NCBI RefSeq assembly: GCF_000972705.2
Contig: NZ_LATL02000301.1
Location: 1-64,000 of the forward strand
Reading direction: 5' to 3'
Origin: Limnoraphis robusta CS-951
GTDB taxonomy: Bacteria > Cyanobacteriota > Cyanobacteriia > Cyanobacteriales > Microcoleaceae
Length of the DNA: 64,000 bases
The position numbers and the translations under genes were made by a program. A model generated the notes under the pieces. That model ran no database searches, was not told the origin of the DNA, and was given only the letters and a program-made list of their open reading frames with translations. Positions 56,110-64,000 of this stretch are shown here, piece after piece. Position 1 is the stretch's first letter; every line of letters starts with the position of its first letter.

Positions 56110-56613
56110 ATGAAAATTATCGAACAGACTTCAACTCACCTGATTCTTAAAGATTCTGTGACATCAGCTTGGGGAATCCGATTAGTTTCTACTCCTTTTT
56201 TAATTTTGGGGTGTCTGGGATTATTTTTAGTCATCAGTGAACAAACGTTTCCGAGTTTCTTCATTGTCTTTTGTCTTTTGTTTGGTATTTTTGGCGTTTT
56301 TTTTACTGCTGTTACAACAGTTATACTGGATAAAAATAAAAATAAACTAAGTATAAAAGTTCAAAGATTATTCAGAACAAAAAAAGACGAATATTCATTG
56401 AATGAGGTTAGTCTGCGAGTCCATAAGACTCCTTGGAAGGTTAAAGATTATTCGTCTTTTTTAATTGTCAAAAAGGAATCAATCTATGTTATTATTTTAG
56501 AAATAGCCTCAAGTTCTAAAAAAATTAAATTGTCGGGTAATTACAGTTTTACTCAAAATGAAGCGGTTAAAACTGCCAATATGATCAGAACTTTTCTAAA
56601 TCAATCTCGATAA
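56110..56613 (+). CDS. Hypothetical membrane protein, 167 aa
   Basis: Unrecognised. Two membrane helices near the N-terminus (about 22-46 LVSTPFLILGCLGLFLVIS; 50-75 FIVFCLLFGIFGVFFTAVTT) followed by a soluble beta-rich part with many lysines, ending in a helix with FTQNEAVKTANMIRTFLNQ. Resembles a PH-like membrane protein fold in outline only. 38 bases after the previous gene. Confidence 0.55.
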   Translation: MKIIEQTSTHLILKDSVTSAWGIRLVSTPFLILGCLGLFLVISEQTFPSFFIVFCLLFGIFGVFFTAVTTVILDKNKNKLSIKVQRLFRTKKDEYSLNEVSLRVHKTPWKVKDYSSFLIVKKESIYVIILEIASSSKKIKLSGNYSFTQNEAVKTANMIRTFLNQSR

Positions 56614-56689
56614 AATCACAACCCGCTTAACTCAAAGTAATAAAATCTCTAACCATCTGCTTGACTCTATTCTTTTCATTTAAAAAAAC

Positions 56690-57136
56690 ATGAAATACAA
56701 AGGTTTTATTCAAATTAATCATCATAATGAATTGGCGTTTGAAGAACTCTTTAACGCGGTGATAATAGAATTATTAAGCGATCAGACGAACTTAGCAATA
56801 TGGCTGATGAACGAGATTGATTTTTCGTTGTTTAATGCTCAAAAAATTGGAGCCGAATCTCCCTTTAAAGGAAGTAATAGCGTCCTCGCAGGCGAGGGTT
56901 TACTGATTAAAGTCTCACCCAATACTATCGATGAATTAATACAAACTTTCTCGACAGGTTATTTAACCTCTGAAGTTTTACATCTACAAATAGAAGCTGA
57001 TCATTCACTTCAATTTGAAGCTTATGATCATTTTGAATGTATTTTTTTCGGAAATAAAATCTCCCTAGAATTGCTTGAAAATCTCAAAAGTCGTGGTGTT
57101 ATTGATCATTATGAAATTTGTCAGGAAGAAAGTTAA
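56690..57136 (+). CDS. Hypothetical protein, 148 aa
   Basis: Unrecognised soluble acidic protein. The first 50 residues are helical (LAFEELFNAVIIELLSDQTNLAIWLMNE) and the rest alternates strands and helices. No signal or membrane segment. Third in a run of small genes of the same direction between bicA and pdc. Confidence 0.55.
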   Translation: MKYKGFIQINHHNELAFEELFNAVIIELLSDQTNLAIWLMNEIDFSLFNAQKIGAESPFKGSNSVLAGEGLLIKVSPNTIDELIQTFSTGYLTSEVLHLQIEADHSLQFEAYDHFECIFFGNKISLELLENLKSRGVIDHYEICQEES

Positions 57137-57203
57137 CAATCCGTTAAATTGTGGGGTGAAATTCATCTCAAATTGTTCAATTTCACTTCCCGACTGCATA
57201 TTT

Positions 57204-57218
57204 TTGTAAATTTTACAA
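57204..57218. promoter_or_regulatory. TTGTAAA-TTTACAA palindrome before pdc
   Basis: TTGTAAATTTTACAA is a 15-base near-perfect palindrome 65 bases before the pdc ATG, followed by a further TTTTTACAATTTG. Likely a regulator site; the regulator is unknown. Confidence 0.4.
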
Positions 57219-57282
57219 CATATTTTTACAATTTGTTATCATAAACTCATCAACCAGGGTACAAGTTCAGAGGAAAGTCAAG

Positions 57283-58959
57283 ATGAGAGTTCCACTTATT
57301 GAGAAGCCTGTTGTCGGTTCAGTCACAACCACAGTGGGTGAATATCTCGTTAGTCAACTCGAAGCGGTTGGAGTGCGTCACGTTTTCGGAGTTCCCGGCG
57401 ATTATGTTCTCGACTTAATGGATATAATGGTTGAGAGTTCGATGCAGTTAGTCGGCACTTGTAATGAACTGAATGCAGGTTACGCGGCGGATGCTTATGC
57501 GCGTTTAAATGGCGTGGGTGCGTTGTGTGTTACCTACGGCGTGGGGGGATTAAGTGTCGTTAACGCTTTGGCGGGTGCCTACGCAGAAGAAGTTCCCGTG
57601 ATTGTTATTAGTGGAGCGCCGCGAACTTCTGCTAAAGGAAAACACCTGTTAATGCACCATACGACAGGGGATTATAACCTACAACTTTCGATTTTAGAAA
57701 AAGTCACGATAGCGGCAGTTACGCTTACCAATGCAGAACAAGCGCCCGCCCAAATTGATCGAACCATTGCGGCTTGTTTGCGTTACAAACGCCCCGTTTA
57801 TATCGAAATTCCAGTAGATATGGTGGCTCAACCTTGCGTTACGCCTCTGAGTTTTGAACGTCCTAATCCTTTAGTGAGTGATGTTCAAGCCCTGAATGAA
57901 GCGATTAACGAAGCCGTAGAATGGTTAGAAAACTCAGAACATCCTGTTATTTTAGCAGGAGTTGAGTTACATCGCTACGGCATCCAGAAAAAACTTCATC
58001 AATTAGTTGAAACGACAGGATATCCGATAGCCAGTACGTTATTAGGAAAATCGAGTATTTCCGAACTTCATCCTCAATTTATTGGAAATTATGCCGGGGC
58101 GTTGAGTCGAGATTATGTGCGAAATCGAGTCGAAAGTGCTGATTGTATTTTGTGTTTGGGTGCGATTATGTCCGACATGAATTTAGGCGGTTATACGGCT
58201 AAACTCAAAGAAAGTCAGTTGATTAATGCTAATTCTGAAAAGGTTAAAATCAAGCATCATTATTATTATCCGATTGATTTGGGGGACTTTATTGACGGTT
58301 TGATTGCTAAACTTTCCCGGAAATCTTATGACAGCTTAGACATCCAACCCGCATCTCAACTGTTGTCGAAATCTTTTCAGGTTCAACCGGAACATAAAAT
58401 TACGAATGCTCGTTTTTATGAACGGATGAACCATTTTGTCGGTGATAATAGCACCGTCATTGCTGAAACGGGAGATGCAATTATTGCGACAATTGATTTA
58501 CTGATTCATGCTGATACTCGGTTTATTGGACAGGCGTTTTATATGTCGATTGGCTATACTCTCCCGGCTTGTTTGGGTGCTGCATTAGCGCGTCCACAAA
58601 ATCGAGTGATTTTGTTTATTGGGGATGGTTCATTTCAAATGACTTGTCAAGAACTTTCCACGATGATTCGCTTAGGGTTGAATCCGATTATTTTCCTGAT
58701 TAATAACGATGGTTATACCATTGAACGGATGATCCATGATGGTTCTTATAATGATATTCAACCCTGGAAATATCATCAGCTTCCGCAAGTTTTTGGGGAA
58801 AGTATCAATTGTGAGGTACGAACAGAAGGAGAATTAGAAGATGCTTTGAAAAAGGCTTCTGAGCATCGGGATCGCTTGTGTTTTATTGAGGTTCATTTAG
58901 ATCGATTTGATTGTTGTCAAACCTTAGCCCGTTTGACTCAAGCTGTTCGTCAGAATTAA
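57283..58959 (+). CDS. Thiamine-diphosphate 2-oxo acid decarboxylase (PDC/IPDC-like)
   Basis: 558 aa. N-terminal ThDP domain: VGEYLVSQLEAVGVRHVFGVPGDYVLDLMD in parts, catalytic Glu in CNELNAGYAADAYAR, HHTTGD (two His typical of decarboxylases, residues about 125-126). C-terminal ThDP motif GDGSFQMTCQEL ... NND (GDG-x26-NN). Converts pyruvate, indolepyruvate or a related 2-oxo acid to an aldehyde. The HH and GDGS set fits pyruvate/indolepyruvate/phenylpyruvate decarboxylases rather than acetolactate synthase. Could feed the zinc dehydrogenase chemistry, but no alcohol dehydrogenase is adjacent. Confidence 0.88.
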   Translation: MRVPLIEKPVVGSVTTTVGEYLVSQLEAVGVRHVFGVPGDYVLDLMDIMVESSMQLVGTCNELNAGYAADAYARLNGVGALCVTYGVGGLSVVNALAGAYAEEVPVIVISGAPRTSAKGKHLLMHHTTGDYNLQLSILEKVTIAAVTLTNAEQAPAQIDRTIAACLRYKRPVYIEIPVDMVAQPCVTPLSFERPNPLVSDVQALNEAINEAVEWLENSEHPVILAGVELHRYGIQKKLHQLVETTGYPIASTLLGKSSISELHPQFIGNYAGALSRDYVRNRVESADCILCLGAIMSDMNLGGYTAKLKESQLINANSEKVKIKHHYYYPIDLGDFIDGLIAKLSRKSYDSLDIQPASQLLSKSFQVQPEHKITNARFYERMNHFVGDNSTVIAETGDAIIATIDLLIHADTRFIGQAFYMSIGYTLPACLGAALARPQNRVILFIGDGSFQMTCQELSTMIRLGLNPIIFLINNDGYTIERMIHDGSYNDIQPWKYHQLPQVFGESINCEVRTEGELEDALKKASEHRDRLCFIEVHLDRFDCCQTLARLTQAVRQN

Positions 58960-59034
58960 TTTGATTTGAAAAGAATAGAAAAAGGGTTACGGCTTTGTTA
59001 ATCTTTATAAAAACAGAGCCGTTTCCTCTATATT

Positions 59035-59775
59035 TTAATCGGGAAAAATACGCTCTAAAAATTCTACAATTTCCGACCAAGCAGCAGTTGTTACCACTGG
59101 ATCATAACGATACCCATCATCGCGCATAAACGTATGTTCGGCTTCGTAGGAAACAATTTTGTGAGGAATATTTGCCTTTTCGAGTTCATTTTTAATCGTT
59201 TGACGGTCATTTTCAGGCGTATGAGGATCACGGGTTCCAAACACAACTAACATCTCGCCTTTAATCTCTGAAACTCGCTGAATCGTATCTGCAACGCCTT
59301 GACCTAATTTACCACTGGGAACGCCTGTCGGATAACAACAAACAGAAGCTTTGATTTCACTTTGAAAAGCCGTTCTAAAGGCTAAATGTCCGCCAATACA
59401 AAAGCCTAACGTCCCAATTTTATCGGCAGCAACAGAACTTTCTGCCTTCAAAAATTCTATCACAGCACGAGCATCACGATCATAACTTTCAATAGCAGTT
59501 CGACGGGCATCGTCATTTCCTTGCATTCGCCCTAAATCATCGGGTTCGATCACTTGACCAATGGGTTCAATGCGATGAAAAATTTCCGGTGCGGCGACAA
59601 CATAACCATATCCCGCTAAATAGTTAGCCAGACGAATAATCGGCCCACCTAACTGATAAATATCACTGTAGAAGACAATACCGGGATAAACGCCTGAAGG
59701 TTTAGGGGCTGCGATATAAACCCGCATTAAACTGTCATCTACTCTTAAGTCAATATTGCGGCTTGTGATTTGCAC
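59035..59775 (-). CDS. Dienelactone hydrolase-family protein
   Basis: 246 aa alpha/beta hydrolase. Nucleophile Cys in LGFCIGGHLA, then GTRDPHTPEND for the acid residue and EAEHTFMRDDGY for the catalytic His. The family hydrolyses dienelactone-like esters; cyanobacterial members have no proven substrate. It is convergent with pdc (66 bases between stops). Confidence 0.88.
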   Translation of the reverse strand: MQITSRNIDLRVDDSLMRVYIAAPKPSGVYPGIVFYSDIYQLGGPIIRLANYLAGYGYVVAAPEIFHRIEPIGQVIEPDDLGRMQGNDDARRTAIESYDRDARAVIEFLKAESSVAADKIGTLGFCIGGHLAFRTAFQSEIKASVCCYPTGVPSGKLGQGVADTIQRVSEIKGEMLVVFGTRDPHTPENDRQTIKNELEKANIPHKIVSYEAEHTFMRDDGYRYDPVVTTAAWSEIVEFLERIFPD

Positions 59776-59892
59776 TTAAAAGTTCACCCCTGATTAAAAT
59801 TTTTATTAGTTTAACAGGGATTTTCTCAAAGATGCTATTTTCTTTAGAATGCGATCGCTTTAAGCTAGGAATTGTTGTGTACAACTCTTAAG

Positions 59893-60471
59893 ATGATCCT
59901 TGCGCCTTGGCGAGAACCTTTAGCCCGTGCTTTGCATCGAAATCGTAGTTTAGCTTATTCTCGTTATTTTCAACTGGCAACGGTTCGCAGTGATGGGCGT
60001 CCTGCCAACCGCACTGTTGTATTTCGGGGGTTTTTAGAGAATACAAATCAACTAAAAATGATTACGGATAGCCGCAGTCAAAAAGTCGAGGAAATTGCAG
60101 GAAATCCTTGGGGAGAAGCCTGTTGGTATTTTCCGAAAACTCGTGAACAATTCCGTTTATCGGGTCAACTGACATTAATTACGGCTGAATATCACGCTCC
60201 GATTTTATTGCAAGCCCGTCAAACTATTTGGCAAGATCTCTCTGATAATGCTCGATCCCAATTTTACTGGCCTTCACCGGGTCAATCCCGTGTAGATGAG
60301 GCTGAGTTTACCCCGCCAGAAGCCTTTCCGATGGAACCCCCTGCTGATTTTTGTTTGTTGCTGCTCGAAGCTGAACAAGTGGATCACTTAGAATTGCGGG
60401 GGGAACCTCAGAACCGTTATTTGTACTGGCGAGAGGAGAATCACTGGTTAACTCAAGAGGTCAACCCTTAA
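59893..60471 (+). CDS. PNPOx-like flavin-binding protein (Alr4036 type)
   Basis: About 192 aa. Split-barrel FMN fold: [25 protein letters not shown] in parts, [26 protein letters not shown] in parts, RLSGQLTLI, and [24 protein letters not shown]. Belongs to the Alr4036-type pyridoxamine 5'-phosphate oxidase-related family, which is not PdxH; function unproven. The ATG at 59893 is chosen; an upstream TTG adds 7 residues. Its end overlaps the convergent cysE by 11 bases. Confidence 0.8.
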   Translation: MILAPWREPLARALHRNRSLAYSRYFQLATVRSDGRPANRTVVFRGFLENTNQLKMITDSRSQKVEEIAGNPWGEACWYFPKTREQFRLSGQLTLITAEYHAPILLQARQTIWQDLSDNARSQFYWPSPGQSRVDEAEFTPPEAFPMEPPADFCLLLLEAEQVDHLELRGEPQNRYLYWREENHWLTQEVNP

Positions 60472-61291
60472 TACACTTATCTAAATGCCAAATTCCCGAA
60501 CCATCGAGAAACTCTAAAATCGCTTTATCCTTGAGACTGCAACAAATTTCCCCGGAACTGCAATCAACTTCTGACTCTTGGGAGTCGTTAACAAGATTTT
60601 TTTGGGGAGTCAAGGATAGAGAAGATTCACTTAAAACCACAGTGGGAACTCTAGAAAGCTGATCGTTGAGAGTGTGAACCTGATTTTCGAGAGCTTCTAT
60701 TCGATCCATTAAAGTCCGAATCACAACAGCTTCAGAATCCGGTAAGCTACCATGTTCGAGGGGATCAACCCGTACACCCGAACGGTAGACCACTCGTCCT
60801 GGAATTCCGACAACGGTACAATCAGAAGGAACATCTCGCAATACAACCGAACCCGCACCGATGCGGACGTTATTGCCGATTTGGATATTCCCGAGAACTT
60901 TAGCACCTGCACCCACAACAACATTTTCCCCCAAGGTAGGGTGTCGTTTGCCGCTTTCTTTTCCCGTTCCACCCAGAGTGACTCCCTGATAGATCAGACA
61001 ATAGTCTCCAATAATTGCTGTTTCACCGACAACAACCCCCATGCCATGATCGATGAAAACACCCGTGCCAATGGTTGCGCCGGGATGAATTTCAATCCCC
61101 GTTAGAAAGCGAGCGATATGGGAGATTAGTCGAGGAATAAAAGGCATTCCCAGACTGTACAACCAATGGGCTAGACGGTGAAACAACAACGCTTGAAGCC
61201 CTGGATAACAAAACAGGACTTCTAGCCAGTTCCGAGCCGCAGGATCGCGCTCGAATATTATGCGGAAGTCAGCTAAATGGCTCTTGAACAC
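60461..61291 (-). CDS. cysE: Serine O-acetyltransferase
   Basis: 276 aa. Acetylates serine for cysteine synthesis. N-terminal helical part ([28 protein letters not shown] in parts), then the left-handed beta-helix: [32 protein letters not shown] in parts (His of the active site in HPGA and DHG), [21 protein letters not shown] and [15 protein letters not shown] serine-rich C-terminal extension of about 50 residues ends in [15 protein letters not shown] and could be involved in contact with cysteine synthase. Confidence 0.94.
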   Translation of the reverse strand: MFKSHLADFRIIFERDPAARNWLEVLFCYPGLQALLFHRLAHWLYSLGMPFIPRLISHIARFLTGIEIHPGATIGTGVFIDHGMGVVVGETAIIGDYCLIYQGVTLGGTGKESGKRHPTLGENVVVGAGAKVLGNIQIGNNVRIGAGSVVLRDVPSDCTVVGIPGRVVYRSGVRVDPLEHGSLPDSEAVVIRTLMDRIEALENQVHTLNDQLSRVPTVVLSESSLSLTPQKNLVNDSQESEVDCSSGEICCSLKDKAILEFLDGSGIWHLDKCIKG

Positions 61292-61431
61292 GATTCTAAA
61301 TGTTTGTCAGACCACTAATCTATATTAGTCGATCTTGGTCTCACAGCGATTCAACAGATAGAGAGAATTCCGAATTCTGAGGATCGTCTTTCACTGCTTT
61401 ATAAAACTGATATAACGCGGTACAAACCGTG

Positions 61432-61857
61432 TTAATGTTTACTTCCTGCATCACCCCGGACTGTCGGCAGCACCCGGTCAGACAGGCTTTTTACCGAGAA
61501 GCCCTCGGCATAATGTAATAAATTCAGACTCGCATTATAGTCACGATCTTTGACTTCACCGCAAACCTGACAATTGAAAACTCGTTCTTTCAGTGCTATT
61601 TCTTGAACGTGACCGCAACTTGAACAGGTTTTAGTTGACGGGTAAAATCTATAGCGCAAAAACTACAACTGAGCCGTACCACGAGGATTTATACTCGACT
61701 TGGCGGCGAATTTCATAAAAAGCAGAATCGGCAATAGCACCCGCTAATTTATGATTTTTCATCATCCCAGAAACATTCAAGTCTTCTAACCCGATGACTG
61801 CGTGGTTTTTGCATAGCCATGAGGTTAGTTTGTGAATTGTATCTAGGACAGCATAAA
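61432..61857 (-). pseudogene. Decayed tnpB C-terminal half
   Basis: One frame encodes [43 protein letters not shown] and ends VVVFAL before a stop; the next frame begins [15 protein letters not shown] and runs through the zinc ribbon CSSC...CQVC to RDYNAS. Together they are the RuvC Glu region and C-terminus of a TnpB split by one frameshift near 61658. The N-terminal half is missing. Not functional. Confidence 0.85.
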
Positions 61858-61886
61858 TCTAGGCTACTCGCAGTCAAGTTCATCCG

Positions 61887-62129
61887 TTAAATCCTTATTC
61901 TATCCGTTTTTAGTATTGCTCGAATGTCTTCGACCATTTCTGGCTGTGGCGAAAGTTCTTTTGGGTTGAGAACAATCAACTCACAATTTCTAAGGTCATA
62001 TCTACGCTGTCGATCTGGGGGGTTTTTATGGCGTGCGATCATAGCCTTGTTTCCCCCTACACCCCTAATCCTAACATTTACCCCCAAATATTTAGCGGCT
62101 TGTCTTCGCGGCTTCAGGTACTTGGTCAT
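61887..62129 (-). pseudogene. IS607-type tnpA remnant with internal deletion
   Basis: 80 aa. The N-terminus MTKYLKPRRQAAKYLGV and later RQRRYDL match the MerR-like DNA-binding start of IS607 serine recombinases; the last part ELSPQPEMVEDIRAILK resembles their C-terminal end. The catalytic Ser region between is gone. It precedes the tnpB remnant on the same strand, in the order tnpA then tnpB expected for IS607. Confidence 0.6.
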
Positions 62130-62473
62130 CTAATTGTGGTTATTAACGCACCTAGAGTAGCGTGTTGTACCTGAAACTGTCAATTAAGTCTTAGCTCCTA
62201 TAGAAGTCTGAACACAGTTACCAGTCACCCTGGGCCTGACGGCACGATTTGTCAGTTGGATTAATAAACATCAACTTTCCGCACTTCTCCCTGTATCTCA
62301 GCCCAGAGGAATAGTTCCTAGAGAATGTTTTCCTAAATTGCTTGTTTAACATACTACACTTTGAAGTGCAGCCGCAAGTCACGAAAATTTTCTCTGTTTG
62401 TGTGTCTGTGTGGCGCGTGTTTTTTATTCAGATTCAGCTTCTTGGAGAAAGTGGGTATTTAATTGAGTGAAAT
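62130..62473. other. Intergenic after the decayed element
   Basis: 344 bases between the element and the RTX gene (which ends at 62474). No coding frame or clear hairpin; the sequence has the look of decayed spacer. Confidence 0.3.
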
Positions 62474-64000
62474 TTAGAACAGAGTTACGAAATCATCTGC
62501 ACTGATAACAGCAGCATCAACCCCGTTTAACGTGGCGATTAATTCGTTAGTATTGGCGATGCGAATAACTGTTGAATTTCTATCTTGAGCGATCGCTAAC
62601 TGTTCAAAGGTTAATTCTTTCCCTAATAATAGTTTATCAGTTCCGTTTTCAAAGTCAAACAAGAAATCACTTCCTGAACCTATTACAAAAGTATCGCTTC
62701 CACTTTCACCTACGAGGGTATTATTTCCCAAATCACCACTAATAAAATCATTACCCTCTCCACCTACTAAGGTATCATTTCCCTGACCTCCATACAATGT
62801 ATCATCATCCGCACCTCCTAAAATCAAATCATCACCTAAATTTCCCAAGAGTAAATCTTTACCCTCTCCAGCGCAAATACTATCATGATCTTGACCGCCA
62901 TAAATACTATCATTTCCTACATTTCCAAATAATTCGTCAGATCCTTGATTTCCGAAAATTATATCATTGCCATCACTTCCACTAACAACATCATTTCCGA
63001 TATCTCCAAACAGCCAATCTTCTCCTAAACCTCCCCAAAGGTAATCATTCTCTTGGCCGCCATAAAGACTATCTTGACCGGAATTTCCCATCAAAGAGTC
63101 TTTCCCGAAATTGCCAAAAATCACATCATTTCCGTCTTGACTCCAAACAACATCATTATTTTGACCGCCATAAATGCTATCATTTCCTAAACCTGTATCA
63201 ATGTAGTCGTTTGCTTGATTTCCAAAGATTAAATCATCGCCATCTCGACCATAAATATTGTCATCTCCCTCCATCCCAAAGATAGTATTATTATTTGAAT
63301 TACCAATAATTTCGTCATTTTCAACGGTTCCTAATGTGAGTTCATTATCAGAAGCATTGATGGTTTGAACAACAGAATTTGGGTTAGCTGTAATTTCAAG
63401 AATGGTTCGACATTTCCACTCAATATTAATGTCGTCAGGAGTTGGAATAGGTGTTGGAGTCGGTTGAGGTTCGGGAACAGGTTCGGGTGTGGGAATAGGT
63501 TCGGGAACAGGTGCTGAGTTGACTACACCAGAAATAGCAAAGTTAAACGGGTTTTCATCGCTATCATTGGTGACAAAAGACAGTTCACCGTTAACAGTAT
63601 TAGCAACCGTTGTATCAAGTTGAACTTGAAAAGTTCCTTGAGAACCCGCAGCAATAGTTGTCGGGAAAGTTCCTATTAAAGTTAACCCCGTCGGAAGTTG
63701 TAAGTCAGAAAGGGTTAATTCCGCAGTTCCGCTATTTTTCAGGGTGAATATTTGGCTAACTTCGCTTCCAACGGTTGAGGTTCCAAAGTCAAACGTTCCG
63801 GTATTATCTGAAATATTAATGCTACCATTAATAACTTCTATTTCGGGGATGGGGTTAGCAGCAACAACAGCAGAAATAGCAAAGTTAAACGGGTTTTCAT
63901 CGCTATCATTGCTGGTAAATGAAAGTTCACCGTTAACAGTATTCGCGACTGTTGTATCGAGTTGAACTTGAAAATTTCCTTGAGAACCCGCAGCAATAGT
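62474..64000 (-). CDS. RTX-repeat secreted protein, N-terminus beyond the window
   Basis: The frame is open from the right edge to the stop, 508 residues shown. Two ASH/choice-of-anchor-D type beta domains (repeat period 114 aa), a proline-rich linker of PTPEPVPEPQPTPTP type, a non-repeat segment (TILEITANPNSVVQT), then about 20 calcium-binding nonapeptides of GGxGxDxxx type (GDDLIFGNQAND, GNDSIYGGQNND). The last 60 residues (LFDFENGTDKLLLG ... DDFVTLF) resemble a type I secretion signal region. Likely an exported calcium-dependent surface or adhesion protein. Starts with no visible gene start. Confidence 0.88.
   Translation of the reverse strand, partial: TIAAGSQGNFQVQLDTTVANTVNGELSFTSNDSDENPFNFAISAVVAANPIPEIEVINGSINISDNTGTFDFGTSTVGSEVSQIFTLKNSGTAELTLSDLQLPTGLTLIGTFPTTIAAGSQGTFQVQLDTTVANTVNGELSFVTNDSDENPFNFAISGVVNSAPVPEPIPTPEPVPEPQPTPTPIPTPDDINIEWKCRTILEITANPNSVVQTINASDNELTLGTVENDEIIGNSNNNTIFGMEGDDNIYGRDGDDLIFGNQANDYIDTGLGNDSIYGGQNNDVVWSQDGNDVIFGNFGKDSLMGNSGQDSLYGGQENDYLWGGLGEDWLFGDIGNDVVSGSDGNDIIFGNQGSDELFGNVGNDSIYGGQDHDSICAGEGKDLLLGNLGDDLILGGADDDTLYGGQGNDTLVGGEGNDFISGDLGNNTLVGESGSDTFVIGSGSDFLFDFENGTDKLLLGKELTFEQLAIAQDRNSTVIRIANTNELIATLNGVDAAVISADDFVTLF
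63531..64000. repeat. Near-identical 342-base tandem repeat within the RTX gene
   Basis: The segment starting GAAATAGCAAAGTTAAAC at 63531 recurs at 63873 almost unchanged; over the 128 bases visible of the second copy only a few differences are seen. The period of 342 bases equals 114 codons, so copy number can change without frameshift. Confidence 0.75.

Noticed and set aside
62474..63274. RTX gene as a complete 266-aa protein beginning at 63274
   Set aside because: The same frame stays open to the right edge through a proline-rich linker and two beta-domains, so the ATG at 63274 is internal.

Overview
This window is cyanobacterial chromosome. The evidence is adjacent genes for plastocyanin and cytochrome c6, a BicA-type bicarbonate transporter, ClpC with a UVR segment, an HhoA/HtrA-type protease, many GCGATCGC (HIP1) octamers, and IS200/IS605- and IS607-type tnpB elements. 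The short palindromic repeats, low GC and gene style suggest a filamentous Oscillatoriales-like organism; this is an inference and the genus cannot be fixed from the sequence alone.

Layout. (1) 1-13 kb is a sugar-catabolism block: glucokinase, an MFS sugar porter, transaldolase with EF hands, glycogen phosphorylase, a lone cyclic-nucleotide-binding domain, 6-phosphofructokinase and a glycolytic-type GAPDH. A tnpB element (about 8890-10265) sits inside it. (2) 13-24 kb holds a small DUF1823-like gene, clpC with a clear terminator, a zinc alcohol dehydrogenase, a SRPBCC protein, a PAS/GAF/GGDEF/EAL signalling protein, a glycosyltransferase and a HEAT-repeat membrane protein. (3) 24-34 kb holds a NERD-helicase-pentapeptide fusion, a phosphoribosyltransferase, a giant alpha-2-macroglobulin-like lipoprotein and a b561-like membrane protein.

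(4) 34.3-37.1 kb is the most unusual region. A consensus-like promoter is followed by a leader that folds on paper into a four-way-junction RNA, then a minimal RNA ligase, a helical protein of unknown function, and an array of non-standard tRNA genes (Glu-like, two Ala, His, Ser and a decayed one) with a NADAR (ADP-ribose glycosidase-like) gene embedded in it. I read this as an RNA/tRNA repair or reserve-tRNA cassette. It is the best candidate here for a poorly described system.

(5) 37-47 kb is a protein-quality block (htrA, dnaJ/cbpA, hspA, hrcA). It is interrupted between hspA and hrcA by a two-gene helicase/DUF2290 operon resembling a defence module, and by a PPC/DUF296 gene split by a tnpB element. 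The junctions can be resolved to the base and the original reading frame can be restored. (6) 47-50.6 kb brings together both alternative electron carriers (petJ, petE) and the BlaI/BlaR-like regulator-protease pair (petR, petP) that in Synechocystis switches them with copper. (7) 50.6-55.5 kb has a SmtB-type metal sensor next to an operon of two SulP transporters (the second BicA-like) around a universal stress protein. (8) 55.5-61.3 kb holds three small unknown proteins, a 2-oxo acid decarboxylase, a dienelactone hydrolase, a flavin-binding oxidase-like protein and serine acetyltransferase. (9) The window ends with a decayed IS607-type element and the 3' part of a secreted RTX-repeat protein that runs off the right edge.
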